From the NCBI GenBank assembly GCA_030427725.1, contig JAUICV010000001.1:669298-733297 (forward strand): a stretch of 64,000 bases of DNA. Reading direction: 5' to 3'. Both the position numbers and the translations under genes were made by a program. Under the pieces are notes generated by a model. The model worked only from the letters and a program-made list of their open reading frames with translations. It was not told the DNA's origin and made no database searches. This stretch comes from Chlamydiia bacterium (GTDB lineage: Bacteria > Chlamydiota > Chlamydiia > Chlamydiales > GCA-2402025). This document shows positions 7,821 to 16,596 of this stretch, piece after piece (positions within the stretch are counted from its first letter, which is position 1; each line of letters opens with the position of its first letter).

Positions 7821-9422
7821 TTATTTTTCTAACAGCAAGCTAGGGGATCGTTGTTGATCAGTTAAAGGAGGTCCAAAAAATTGCATAGGACCTGGTAATA
7901 AATAATTGTCTTCTACTTGCCAAGAAACTCTTTGAGATGCAAAAAACTGAAACGCTTTACCACCTAAATCAACCAATGCCTTTTTTATCACAGGTTTTGA
8001 TTTTCCTTTTCTAGTTTCCATATTCATTAGAGATGTAATTGGAACTCCGAAAATTTCCCAACTTGAAACATCTTGACTCAGATTTTTAATAGCAGCCATG
8101 TAGCCACTTGCTCCGTTAGAAATTAAAGCAGCAGCTGTCTTTCCAAGAGCTAAACAGTACATAGCATCAAAGTTTGATGGGAAACCAGATCTTCCCTCAT
8201 ACCCAAAAAAGTGGGCTACAGGTGAAAAAGCGCCTTCAAATTTTTTTATCTCTAGTTGTTTTCGAACCATTTCTATAAATAGTTTTTCTGTCTGAATATG
8301 AGACACCTGAACATTGCCGTGAGGATCCCTATCTAACAAAAGCTGCTCTTGGATACTTTCTGGTAGTGTTTGAAACGTTTTATAAGACTCTTTATTCAAG
8401 GATTGCTCTAAGCTTTCTTTGCTAAGGATTTTTTTATCAACTAAAAGCTTGTTTAAAGCATTAATAAGCTCTTTCATCTCTGGGATAAATTCAATAACTC
8501 CTTCAGGAATTAAGATGACGCTATAGTTTTTTTCATTTTTAGATCTTTTAATAATCATCTCTGTTAGTTCAGAAACAATCTGCTGTAATGAGGTTTTATT
8601 CTTTTCGATTTCTTCACTAATCATTACAAAATTTGGATGAGTCAACAAGCTACACTCGAGAGCGATATGGGATGCAGATCTACCCATTAATTTAATAAAG
8701 TGGGTGTATTTTTTTGCAGATAGCGCATCTCTTTGGATATTGCCAATCATTTCAGAATAGGTCCTACAAGCAGTATCAAACCCAAATGAAATTTCTACCC
8801 ACTCATTTTTTAAATCTCCATCAATGGTCTTTGGAACACCCACAACTTTTGTTTCACATCCATGTGATAAAAAATACTCCGCAAGAACAGCAGCATTTGT
8901 ATTTGAATCATCTCCCCCGATAATCACAAGCCCATCTAAGCTTAAATCTTTCACAACTTGCAGAGCGCTACTTAGCTGTTCTTGGGTTTCGATTTTATCT
9001 CTTCCTGATCCTAAGAGATTGAAACCTCCAGTATTTTTATAACCATCTAGCTCATCAACTTTTAGTTCTTTATATTTTCCTTTTGTGATTCCAGAAGGTC
9101 CATCCAAAAAACCTATAAGCTGACTTTGACTATGGAGCTGATGTAATCCTGTATGCAGACCAACAATAACATTGTGTCCACCAGATGCCTGCCCCCCAGA
9201 AAAAACTACTCCCACTTTTAAAGCTTTATGAGATTTTGCTTTTTTCTCTACAGCTTTTAAAAGAGGCATTCCACAAGTATGAGGAAAAAGTTTTTTGACC
9301 TCTTCAGCATCTTTTTTAGGATTTAACACCTCTTTATTCTCAAAGCAAATGTTCGTTAAGCTCTCCAACTCCCTAGGAGATGGAAGCTCTTGTTTTTTTC
9401 TTAGATCAACAAATGATTTCAT
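7821..9422 (-). CDS. pfp: Pyrophosphate-dependent phosphofructokinase
   Basis: Converts fructose 6-phosphate to fructose 1,6-bisphosphate using pyrophosphate, the glycolytic entry reaction in Chlamydiae. The 533-residue protein has the long clade (plant beta-subunit-like) architecture. GGDDSNTNA carries the second aspartate in place of the glycine of ATP-dependent enzymes, PKTIDGDLKN is the PPi-type catalytic segment, and KLMGRSASHIALEC contains the MGR substrate motif; GYEGRSGFPSNFD is the C-terminal sugar phosphate site. The reaction is reversible and would let the organism save ATP. It diverges from pyrG across a 146-base gap. Confidence 0.95.
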   Translation of the reverse strand: MKSFVDLRKKQELPSPRELESLTNICFENKEVLNPKKDAEEVKKLFPHTCGMPLLKAVEKKAKSHKALKVGVVFSGGQASGGHNVIVGLHTGLHQLHSQSQLIGFLDGPSGITKGKYKELKVDELDGYKNTGGFNLLGSGRDKIETQEQLSSALQVVKDLSLDGLVIIGGDDSNTNAAVLAEYFLSHGCETKVVGVPKTIDGDLKNEWVEISFGFDTACRTYSEMIGNIQRDALSAKKYTHFIKLMGRSASHIALECSLLTHPNFVMISEEIEKNKTSLQQIVSELTEMIIKRSKNEKNYSVILIPEGVIEFIPEMKELINALNKLLVDKKILSKESLEQSLNKESYKTFQTLPESIQEQLLLDRDPHGNVQVSHIQTEKLFIEMVRKQLEIKKFEGAFSPVAHFFGYEGRSGFPSNFDAMYCLALGKTAAALISNGASGYMAAIKNLSQDVSSWEIFGVPITSLMNMETRKGKSKPVIKKALVDLGGKAFQFFASQRVSWQVEDNYLLPGPMQFFGPPLTDQQRSPSLLLEK

Positions 9423-9503
9423 AATTTTTCAATCCCTTTACATCTTTTTGCAGTATCTAAATTACTATTTTTTTTCTAAAGGAAATTCCTAGAACTTATT
9501 GCT

Positions 9504-9532
9504 TTTACAAAAAGATTCTAACCCTCTAGTAT
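9504..9532 (+). promoter_or_regulatory. Sigma70-type promoter for pyrG
   Basis: -35 TTTACA (9504-9509, one mismatch to consensus), 17-base spacer, -10 TAGTAT (9527-9532). The pyrG start is 37 bases downstream, preceded by GAGAGG as the ribosome binding site. Confidence 0.45.
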
Positions 9533-9568
9533 GGCTTTATTTTTTTTAGGGTCAAACTGAGAGGTTTT

Positions 9569-11212
9569 ATGAATACGAAATTCATCTTTATGACAGGCGG
9601 CGTTGTATCATCACTTGGAAAAGGATTAACTATGGCATCGCTTGGACTTCTTTTAGAATCTAGAGGACTTAAAATATCGGTGTTAAAACTTGATCCCTAT
9701 TTAAATATAGACCCTGGAACGATGAACCCATTTCAACATGGAGAAGTTTTTGTCACAGACGATGGGGCTGAAACTGATTTAGATCTTGGTCACTACCACC
9801 GTTTTACAAATGCAATTATCTCAAAAAAAAGCAATGCAACTTCTGGGCAAATCTACGATAGCGTCTTAAAAAAAGAAAGAAAGGGTGACTATTTGGGGTC
9901 AACTGTTCAAGTCATTCCCCATATTACCGACGAGATCAAATCTAGGATTAAAGACTCTTACGCTTCACAAAAAGATATCGATGTTGTTCTCATTGAAATC
10001 GGAGGAACTGTTGGAGACATCGAATCCCTCCCTTTTTTGGAAGCTATTAGGCAGTTCAAGCATGAACATAGTGGTGACTGCATCAACATTCACCTAACCT
10101 ATGTCCCCTATTTAAAAGCTGCTGGTGAACTCAAAACAAAACCAACCCAACACTCCGTTCAAGTACTAAGAGAAATTGGGATTATTCCAGATCTAATCCT
10201 CTGTCGCTGCGAAAATCCCCTCCCGCAAGACATCAAGGAAAAAATCAGTCTCTTTTGTAGCGTCGATGTCTCTTCTGTTTTTGATGAACCAGATATAGAC
10301 ACAACCATTTATGAAGTTCCAATTAAACTTTCTGAAGAAAAACTTGATCAGAAAGTTTTTGAGTTATTAAAGCTTCCTCTACAACCATCTAACACAACAA
10401 AATGGGATGAAATGCTTTTTAAGCAAAAAAATCCTAAGCAATGTTGTACAATTGCAATTATCGGTAAATACATAGCTCACCAAGACGCATATAAATCTGT
10501 TTTTGAAGCCCTAAATCACGCTGCTTTTGAAAATGAAACAAATCTTACTATCTTACCAATAGATGTTGAAAGTTTATGTGATGATGACGCGATCGAAAAA
10601 GCCTTAGAAAATGTTAACGCAGTTTTAATCCCAGGAGGATTTGGAGCAAGAGGCTTTGAAAATATGATTTTAGTAGCAAAGTACTGTAGAGAAAACACCT
10701 TACCATACTTTGGAATATGCCTAGGTATGCAAATCCTAGCAATAGAATTTGCAAGACATGTTTTGGATTTAAAAGATGCTAATTCAACAGAGATAGCAAA
10801 AAATACACCTCACCCAGTTATTGCACTTCTTTCTGAACAAGAAGTGATCACCAATCTAGGCGGTAGCATGCGCCTCGGTAGTTACGAATGCTCCTTGAAA
10901 AAGGGTTCACAAACTCACAACATCTACAAACTAGATGAAATAACTGAGCGACACCGCCACCGCTACGAATTTAACGCTTTATACAAAGAAAAATTTGAAG
11001 AAAAAGGGCTTATTATGGCCGGCACTTTAAAAAATAACTTTCTATGTGAGATTTTGGAAAACAGCAATCATCCATGGATGATTGGGGTTCAGTTTCACCC
11101 AGAATTTGTCTCCAAACCTACTAAAGCTCATCCCCTATTTATAGATTTTGTTAAAACAGCTCTTAAGGTAAAATGTAGCCCAAAATTACAGATGGCGGCT
11201 CGTTTTGAATAA
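9569..11212 (+). CDS. pyrG: CTP synthase
   Basis: Aminates UTP to CTP with glutamine and ATP. The N-terminal synthetase domain opens with FMTGGVVSSLGKG (P-loop-like) and the C-terminal glutaminase domain has the nucleophile cysteine in FGICLGMQ, with the His/Glu pair in FHPEF (about residue 527-530). The length of 547 residues is normal. The start follows a good GAGAGG site. It overlaps the ruvX start by eight bases, and pyrG-ruvX-zwf-pgl is the order I recall for Chlamydia (CT183-CT186). Confidence 0.97.
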   Translation: MNTKFIFMTGGVVSSLGKGLTMASLGLLLESRGLKISVLKLDPYLNIDPGTMNPFQHGEVFVTDDGAETDLDLGHYHRFTNAIISKKSNATSGQIYDSVLKKERKGDYLGSTVQVIPHITDEIKSRIKDSYASQKDIDVVLIEIGGTVGDIESLPFLEAIRQFKHEHSGDCINIHLTYVPYLKAAGELKTKPTQHSVQVLREIGIIPDLILCRCENPLPQDIKEKISLFCSVDVSSVFDEPDIDTTIYEVPIKLSEEKLDQKVFELLKLPLQPSNTTKWDEMLFKQKNPKQCCTIAIIGKYIAHQDAYKSVFEALNHAAFENETNLTILPIDVESLCDDDAIEKALENVNAVLIPGGFGARGFENMILVAKYCRENTLPYFGICLGMQILAIEFARHVLDLKDANSTEIAKNTPHPVIALLSEQEVITNLGGSMRLGSYECSLKKGSQTHNIYKLDEITERHRHRYEFNALYKEKFEEKGLIMAGTLKNNFLCEILENSNHPWMIGVQFHPEFVSKPTKAHPLFIDFVKTALKVKCSPKLQMAARFE

Positions 11213-11636
11213 AATTATTGGCATAGATTTTGGAGAAGCTAGAATAGGTCTGTCGATTTCAGACCTATCCAAAATGATGGCCTTTCCTCTTAAATGCATA
11301 AAAGCTGGAAAAAAATTGGAAGAGACAACTCTCATCCTTCTAAAGGAAGTTGAAAATGAGAGGTTTGATGAATTTGTCATAGGACTTCCACTTCTCATGA
11401 GCGGGAAAGACTCCCCTATGACAACAAAAGTGAGAAATTTTGCTGTAGACCTAGAATCCAAGAGCGGAAAAAAAGTTCACCTCTGGGATGAAAGACTAAC
11501 AAGTAAAGAAGTTGAAAATCTCATGATGCAGGGAAGCGTTAAACGAAAAAAAAGAGCGGCTCTTTCCGACACGTTAGCAGCTACGCTTATCTTGCAAAAT
11601 TTTTTAGACGCAAAAAGCTTTCAAACCCAACTCTAA
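11205..11636 (+). CDS. ruvX: Putative pre-16S rRNA nuclease / Holliday junction resolvase-like protein
   Basis: YqgF/RuvX family, RNase H fold, implicated in maturing the 5' end of 16S rRNA. At 143 residues it is of normal length, with IIGIDFGEARIGLSISD at the N-terminus (metal-binding Asp in GIDFG), the central FVIGLPLLMSG and the conserved DERLTSKEVE. There is no in-frame ATG near the start: translation seems to begin with TTG at 11205, inside the last codons of pyrG, with GGCGG upstream. That implies translational coupling and modest expression. Confidence 0.93.
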   Translation: MNKIIGIDFGEARIGLSISDLSKMMAFPLKCIKAGKKLEETTLILLKEVENERFDEFVIGLPLLMSGKDSPMTTKVRNFAVDLESKSGKKVHLWDERLTSKEVENLMMQGSVKRKKRAALSDTLAATLILQNFLDAKSFQTQL

Positions 11637-11761
11637 GGTTTTTTGAAGCAACAACTATTGCAACGAATTCTTCTTACCTAACTTATGGACAGATCCGCCT
11701 TTCGGCAATCAAAGCGAAAAGAACTTGAACTTATCTAAAAGATTGGTTTAGAAATACTTTG

Positions 11762-11775
11762 TTAACTTAAGTTAA
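11762..11775. promoter_or_regulatory. Perfect 14-bp palindrome upstream of zwf
   Basis: TTAACTTAAGTTAA is a perfect palindrome ending 17 bases before the zwf ATG and just upstream of the AAGGAAAAGG ribosome site. It could be an operator for zwf-opcA-pgl, or chance in AT-rich sequence. A weak promoter (TTGAAC at 11725, TAGAAA at 11749) would place it at or just after the transcription start. Confidence 0.25.
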
Positions 11776-11792
11776 GGAAAAGGTTCTCTTCC

Positions 11793-13334
11793 ATGGAAAA
11801 TCAAGCTCACCCTTTCGTCGAAGAAGGGCAAAAATCTCTCACCTCAGACCCTTGTATTTTAGTCATTTTTGGTGCAACAGGAGATCTTACAGCTCGTAAA
11901 TTATTTCCGGCAATTTATAACCTAAAAAGAGAAGGTCAACTTCCCACACATTTTGCTACTGTTGGCTTTGCTAGAAGAGAAAAATCTCACGAGCAGTTCC
12001 GAGATGAAATGAAAGAAGCCATTTCCAACCATTCTCGAGTAAAACCACTTGATGAAGGAGTGTGGTCAAGTTTTCAAGAAAACATTTTTTACCACCAATC
12101 AAGTTTTGATGAGAAAGAAGGTTATATCGCCTTAAAAACCTTTCTAGAACAACTCGACACAAAATTTGGCACAAAAGGTAACAGAGTTTTTTATCTCTCT
12201 ACACAACCTAGCTATTTTCCTAAAATTATAGAGCAGCTCCATGTAAATGACCTTTTGTATAATTGTCATGAAGTAAAAGATAAATGGTCGAGAGTCATTA
12301 TTGAAAAACCTTTTGGAAGAGATTTAAACTCCGCTATAGAGCTTCAAGAAAATCTAACGAAAAACATCAGTGAAGAGCAACTCTATAGAATTGACCACTA
12401 TCTTGGAAAAGAAACTGTTCAAAATATCTTAACGTTTCGTTTTGCTAATTCAATTTTCGAATCTCTTTGGAATAACCGATATATCGATCACGTTCAGATT
12501 ACTGCAGCAGAAAACATTGGTATTGGAACTAGAGGAAAATTTTACGAGGAAGAAGGTCTCGTTAGAGATTTTATCCAAAATCACCTTATGCAGCTTGTCT
12601 CACTAGTCGCAATGGAACCTCCTCACAGCATGAATGCAAGCGCTGTTCGTGATGAAAAAGTTAAAGTCCTAGAATGTATAGAGCCCTTCAATGAATCAAC
12701 TTTTGAAACCAATGCTGTTCGGGGTCAATATGGCAAGGGGTTTATCGGCGGAGAAGAAGCTAAAGGCTACCGGGAAGAAGAAAACGTTGATCCTAACTCT
12801 CCAATTGAAACTTATGCCGCATTAAAATTATACATCAACAACTGGAGATGGGATGGTGTTCCATTTTATGTTCGTGGGGCAAAAAGACTTCCCAAAAGAG
12901 CTACAGAAATTGCAATCACTTTCAAACCCCCTCCAGGAAAACTTTTTTCTAAAGGCGGAAAGCATAGCGAGGCTGATGTTTTAGCTCTTAGAATCCAACC
13001 AGATGAAGGCATTTCTGTTAAGATGAACTGTAAAGTCCCTGGGCCATCAAGTCCAATACAACCTGTAAAAATGGATTTTCGTTATGGATCATTTTTTGGA
13101 CTAGCTCCTCCAGAAGCTTATGAAAGACTAATTTGTGACTGCATGCATGGTGACAACACACTGTTTGCAAGAGAAGATGAAGTTTTTAACTCTTGGAGGA
13201 TATTAACTCCTTTATTAGAATACTGGGGTTCAAAAGCCCCTGAAAATTTCCCCAATTACGAAGCTGGTAGCTGGGGTCCAAAAGAAGCCGATGAGATGAT
13301 TGGAAAAGATCAGAGAAAATGGCGATTGATCTAA
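11793..13334 (+). CDS. zwf: Glucose-6-phosphate 1-dehydrogenase
   Basis: Oxidises glucose 6-phosphate to 6-phosphogluconolactone with NADP+, the entry to the oxidative pentose phosphate pathway. NADP-binding motif FGATGDLTARKLFPAIYNL near residue 28 and the catalytic signature RIDHYLGKETVQN near residue 200 (Asp-His pair and substrate lysine) are intact; YEKFG-type substrate contacts follow. 513 residues is the usual size. It leads a tight operon with opcA (22-base gap) and pgl (4-base overlap). The strong ribosome site (AAGGAAAAGG) and preceding 156-base gap suggest its own promoter. Confidence 0.97.
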   Translation: MENQAHPFVEEGQKSLTSDPCILVIFGATGDLTARKLFPAIYNLKREGQLPTHFATVGFARREKSHEQFRDEMKEAISNHSRVKPLDEGVWSSFQENIFYHQSSFDEKEGYIALKTFLEQLDTKFGTKGNRVFYLSTQPSYFPKIIEQLHVNDLLYNCHEVKDKWSRVIIEKPFGRDLNSAIELQENLTKNISEEQLYRIDHYLGKETVQNILTFRFANSIFESLWNNRYIDHVQITAAENIGIGTRGKFYEEEGLVRDFIQNHLMQLVSLVAMEPPHSMNASAVRDEKVKVLECIEPFNESTFETNAVRGQYGKGFIGGEEAKGYREEENVDPNSPIETYAALKLYINNWRWDGVPFYVRGAKRLPKRATEIAITFKPPPGKLFSKGGKHSEADVLALRIQPDEGISVKMNCKVPGPSSPIQPVKMDFRYGSFFGLAPPEAYERLICDCMHGDNTLFAREDEVFNSWRILTPLLEYWGSKAPENFPNYEAGSWGPKEADEMIGKDQRKWRLI

Positions 13335-13356
13335 TAAAATTAAAAAGAGTTGCTAA

Positions 13357-14457
13357 ATGTCATCAGAAGTAATTGTTCACCCATCAGAAATAGAAACTCA
13401 GCTTTCCCAGATTTGGGAAACTCTTCAGGGCACTGGCAAGATGAGAGCTTGTCTTTTCAATCTCATCATCTACACAAAGAAGAATCCACGATTAGACTAT
13501 CTTTTCCAAATATCCCAGAAGCTAATTGAAAAATTCCCATCCAGGGTTATTTTCATTACGATTGATGAAAATAGCCAAGAGCCTCTTTTAAAAACCTCTG
13601 TTTCTGTTGTCTCTGCGGGTGAAGGTGAAGAATCAATTGCATGTGACTTTATAAATATCCTCTTAAGCAAACACAATGAAGAAAGAGCTAAATTTTTACT
13701 ACTTCCTCATATTGTCCCAGATCTTCCTGTTTATTTAGTTTGGGCTGACGACCCTAACAATAACGCTATGCTAGCAACAGAACTTGAGAAGCTTTCAACT
13801 AGGGTGATTTTTGATTCAGAGTCAACAAGTAACTTAATTTCATTCACAAACTCTCTTCTAAATCACAATGAAAATTTAGGTAGCGACATTGCTGACTTAA
13901 ACTGGGCACGTATTGAAGGATGGAGACACTTACTTATTGATACCTTTAAAAGTTTAGACAAACTTGACCAACTAAAAAATCTCAAACAGCTTCAAATTCA
14001 CTACAACTGTCAAGAAACTGAATTTTTTTGTCACACCAAAATTCAAGCTTTATATCTTCAGGGATGGATAGCAACACAACTTGGCTGGGATTATCAATCA
14101 TGTAATGATACAAAAGATGGTTTTCATATTGTTTATAAAAATCAAAATGACACCATCGATGTAGCCCTGCTTCCTGATCCAACGAAAGGACTATCTCCCG
14201 GACAAATTCTCTCTTTACAGATGATCACAAAAGAGCAAGACGAATATTGCTTTTCTAGATGCTCTGACAAGCCCCATATCGTCAATGTTAAATACTCAAC
14301 TCCAGATCTTTGCGAGCTTCCTTCTCAGTTTGTGTTTGATCGTTATGAATCTGGCCAGTCACTCATTAAAGAGATTTTTCACCAAGGAACTAGCTCCCAT
14401 TATTTAGCTCTACTACATAAACTGCAAAAGCTCCCACAAGAGGCTCTAAAAATATGA
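13357..14457 (+). CDS. opcA: Glucose-6-phosphate dehydrogenase assembly protein OpcA-like
   Basis: A 366-residue OpcA family protein. OpcA of cyanobacteria and actinobacteria promotes assembly and redox-controlled activity of Zwf. Seen here: the N-terminal segment with MRACLFNLIIYTKK, corresponding to the R-x-x-x-x-N-L motif of the family; the central PHIVPDLPVYLVWADDP strand-loop; and WARIEGWRHLLIDTF before the C-terminal domain. The assignment is strongly supported by position between zwf and pgl, the same neighbourhood as in cyanobacteria and actinomycetes. It overlaps pgl by four bases. As I recall, C. trachomatis has zwf and pgl adjacent, with no gene between them. Confidence 0.85.
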   Translation: MSSEVIVHPSEIETQLSQIWETLQGTGKMRACLFNLIIYTKKNPRLDYLFQISQKLIEKFPSRVIFITIDENSQEPLLKTSVSVVSAGEGEESIACDFINILLSKHNEERAKFLLLPHIVPDLPVYLVWADDPNNNAMLATELEKLSTRVIFDSESTSNLISFTNSLLNHNENLGSDIADLNWARIEGWRHLLIDTFKSLDKLDQLKNLKQLQIHYNCQETEFFCHTKIQALYLQGWIATQLGWDYQSCNDTKDGFHIVYKNQNDTIDVALLPDPTKGLSPGQILSLQMITKEQDEYCFSRCSDKPHIVNVKYSTPDLCELPSQFVFDRYESGQSLIKEIFHQGTSSHYLALLHKLQKLPQEALKI

Positions 14458-15203
14458 CACCGATAAATTCCTTGGATGAAAAAAGAAATTACGTAGTACC
14501 AGGTGACAAGAAAGAAACAATTACTTTTGCTACAAACCATTTTATTGAAACAGCTCAAAATGCAATCGATTCAAACGGAACGTTTTTTGTGGCTCTCTCT
14601 GGAGGTTCAACTCCTAAAGCAATCTTTCAGAATCTAGCTAGCGCTAGCTACAAAGATCAAATAGACTGGTCCAAAGTCTATCTTTTTTGGAGTGACGAAA
14701 GATCTGTTCCAAAAGATCATAGCGACTCTAACTACAACATGGCTATGACAAATGGTTTTGATAAACTCAATATTCCTCAAAACCAAATCTTTAGAATGGA
14801 AGCAGAATCTAACCTTGAAAAAAACGCTGAAATCTACGAACAAAAAATCAAAGAAATAGTTCCTAATCAAAGCTTCGATCTGGTGATGCTAGGTATGGGA
14901 GATGATGGCCATACGGCATCTCTTTTTCCTTCAACAAAAGCGCTAAATGAAAATAAGCGCCTTGTCGTAGCTAATTTCATAGAGTCGAAAGACTCTTGGA
15001 GAATGACGTTTACTTTTCCTTGTATAAACAATGCAGAGCATATAGCCTTGTATGTTCTTGGAGAATCAAAAGCCGAAATGGTTAAAAAAGTCTTTAGGTC
15101 CCAAAATGCTATCGAGCTTTACCCTTCTGCTAAAATAGGAACAAAAGAGCGCAAAGCTCTTTGGATATTGGATAAAGAAGCCTCTGCATTATGTTTAAAT
15201 TAA
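14454..15203 (+). CDS. pgl: 6-phosphogluconolactonase
   Basis: Hydrolyses 6-phosphogluconolactone made by Zwf. The 249-residue DevB-type protein has the substrate phosphate motif ALSGGSTPKAIF (about residue 45-56) and the catalytic MGMGDDGHTASLFP (about residue 144-157), with the histidine used as general base. YLFWSDERSVPKDHSDSNYN is also typical. The ATG overlaps the opcA stop (ATGA), so it is translationally coupled. It is the last gene of the zwf operon; 6-phosphogluconate dehydrogenase is not in this window. Confidence 0.95.
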   Translation: MTPINSLDEKRNYVVPGDKKETITFATNHFIETAQNAIDSNGTFFVALSGGSTPKAIFQNLASASYKDQIDWSKVYLFWSDERSVPKDHSDSNYNMAMTNGFDKLNIPQNQIFRMEAESNLEKNAEIYEQKIKEIVPNQSFDLVMLGMGDDGHTASLFPSTKALNENKRLVVANFIESKDSWRMTFTFPCINNAEHIALYVLGESKAEMVKKVFRSQNAIELYPSAKIGTKERKALWILDKEASALCLN

Positions 15204-15549
15204 TCATTAAAACAATATTCTTAAGCTTATCTACATACTTTTTTGTATACACATCTATCAATCTAACATTAGATTCATAATCCTATATCTGTCTGGAACA
15301 GCATATAGAATTCATTAAACGCCTATTGACTCCTATCAAACACTGTCATCTTCCTAAAAATAGGATTGGACTACTTATCTAAATCAGCAAAACACAACTC
15401 AGATATTAATTTTTTATTAAAAAAATTAATACCACTAACTAAGATGGATTTTGTTTTAATTATCGAATTTTTTAGTTTAACTTGAAATTGACACATCTAA
15501 ATTGTTAAAATAATGACTTATTAAAAAAAGTAAACAACAAGGGTTAAAT
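15204..15549. other. 346-base AT-rich gap between pgl and the NEL-domain gene
   Basis: No open frame with a ribosome site, no tRNA cloverleaf and no strong terminator were seen. The only structured signal is the promoter-like pair at 15488-15514 and the AAGGG ribosome site before 15550. The length and AT richness fit a boundary between a core operon and an accessory gene. Confidence 0.5.
15488..15514 (+). promoter_or_regulatory. Promoter for the NEL-domain gene
   Basis: Perfect -35 TTGACA (15488-15493), 15-base spacer, -10 AATAAT (15509-15514; five of six). The start codon is 35 bases further on, with AAGGG in between. The spacer is short, which may make it weak or regulated. Confidence 0.4.
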
Positions 15550-16596
15550 ATGAGCAGTCCTATAGACGCTAGACAGAGTCACTCTACATTTGCAACTCCA
15601 ATCAACTTGCCTTTAGACGAGCGAACTTCTGAAATTAGAAATCTATTTCGTCTGGCATTTGCTGAGATTACAAGAGATCTAGAAAGTGCTCTTGCTGAAG
15701 CAAGGGTTGAGATGCAAGAACCTGAATCAGTCAAAGATGGTTTAAAAAAAGTTGTCTCCTCTTCTCTAAACCCGAATTCTTTAGATGACGAGCAACTCAA
15801 AGAGCTAAAAAACAAACTAATCGAAAACAGCTCCCAAAAACAAATCAAAGATTTAAAAATGTGGCTAAAAAGACTATCTTGGACAGCCAGCTCAGAATCA
15901 GAAAACAACAAACGTTTTTTTAGTACCGTTTTAACACTTTTGCAGTTGACGGCTTCAGATAGTGTCTATAAGCAAGATGTCTTTTATCCAACCCTTAACG
16001 AAGCTGTCAAAACTTGTGGAGATAAAATCGCCTTATCAGTTATCGATTTAGACCTTCATAGACAAGTGGAATCACTAGATTCGTCTAAGCTTGAGTTAAG
16101 TGAGATTGCTGAGTTTTTAATACGCGGTCCATTTATCATAGAGAAATTAAAAAACCAAGCCCAGATCTTTGTTGAAGTATTTAGAGCTGAACAGCAACCT
16201 AATGATGTATCACAAGAAATTGAAGACAAAATAGACGAAGTAGAAATCTATCTAGGCCTTCCAATCAAACTAAAAGAAGAATTTCAGATTCCTATTTGTT
16301 TAGACGAGATGCGTTTTTTCAACAGTAGCGAATTGAAACAAGAGCATATTGATATAACTAGAAACAGTTTAAATGATAGTCTCCAGGATGAAAATGAATT
16401 ACTTTCATTTTTAGTTCAGCATTCAAAATGGATTGAAACATTAGAAAATACCTATCCCCAAAAAATGAAATATTTCAAAGAAAGAAGAGATAAAGCTTTG
16501 GAGAATCCAGAAACTTCACTGGATGGTTTAGATAGCTATACCAGATCCTTGAAACGATACACTAAGGCTTATCTTCCTATTTTCTTAAAAAGCTAA
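15550..16596 (+). CDS. NEL-type (IpaH/SspH-like) E3 ubiquitin ligase domain protein, no LRR
   Basis: A 348-residue protein whose region from about 105 to 315 matches, by recalled pattern, the Novel E3 Ligase domain of IpaH/SspH effectors. AVKTCGDKIAL (C156, D158) corresponds to the conserved catalytic Cys in CxDRVAL; IDEVEIYLGLPIKLKEEF (228-245) matches the DEIEVYL block; and CLDEMRFFNSSEL (250-262) matches the MRFF segment. The upstream W-L-K-R-L and downstream W294 with P303 also fit. NEL ligases form a ubiquitin thioester on this cysteine and are delivered by type III secretion into host cells. Odd: there is no leucine-rich repeat domain for substrate binding; residues 1-100 are polar and helical. 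The gene stands alone with its own promoter. I am fairly sure of the NEL call; the lack of LRRs is directly visible. Confidence 0.75.
   Translation: MSSPIDARQSHSTFATPINLPLDERTSEIRNLFRLAFAEITRDLESALAEARVEMQEPESVKDGLKKVVSSSLNPNSLDDEQLKELKNKLIENSSQKQIKDLKMWLKRLSWTASSESENNKRFFSTVLTLLQLTASDSVYKQDVFYPTLNEAVKTCGDKIALSVIDLDLHRQVESLDSSKLELSEIAEFLIRGPFIIEKLKNQAQIFVEVFRAEQQPNDVSQEIEDKIDEVEIYLGLPIKLKEEFQIPICLDEMRFFNSSELKQEHIDITRNSLNDSLQDENELLSFLVQHSKWIETLENTYPQKMKYFKERRDKALENPETSLDGLDSYTRSLKRYTKAYLPIFLKS

Noticed and set aside
11637..11792. tRNA-like segment (ATCCGCCTTTCGGCAATC)
   Set aside because: No acceptor stem, T-loop or cloverleaf can be formed around it.
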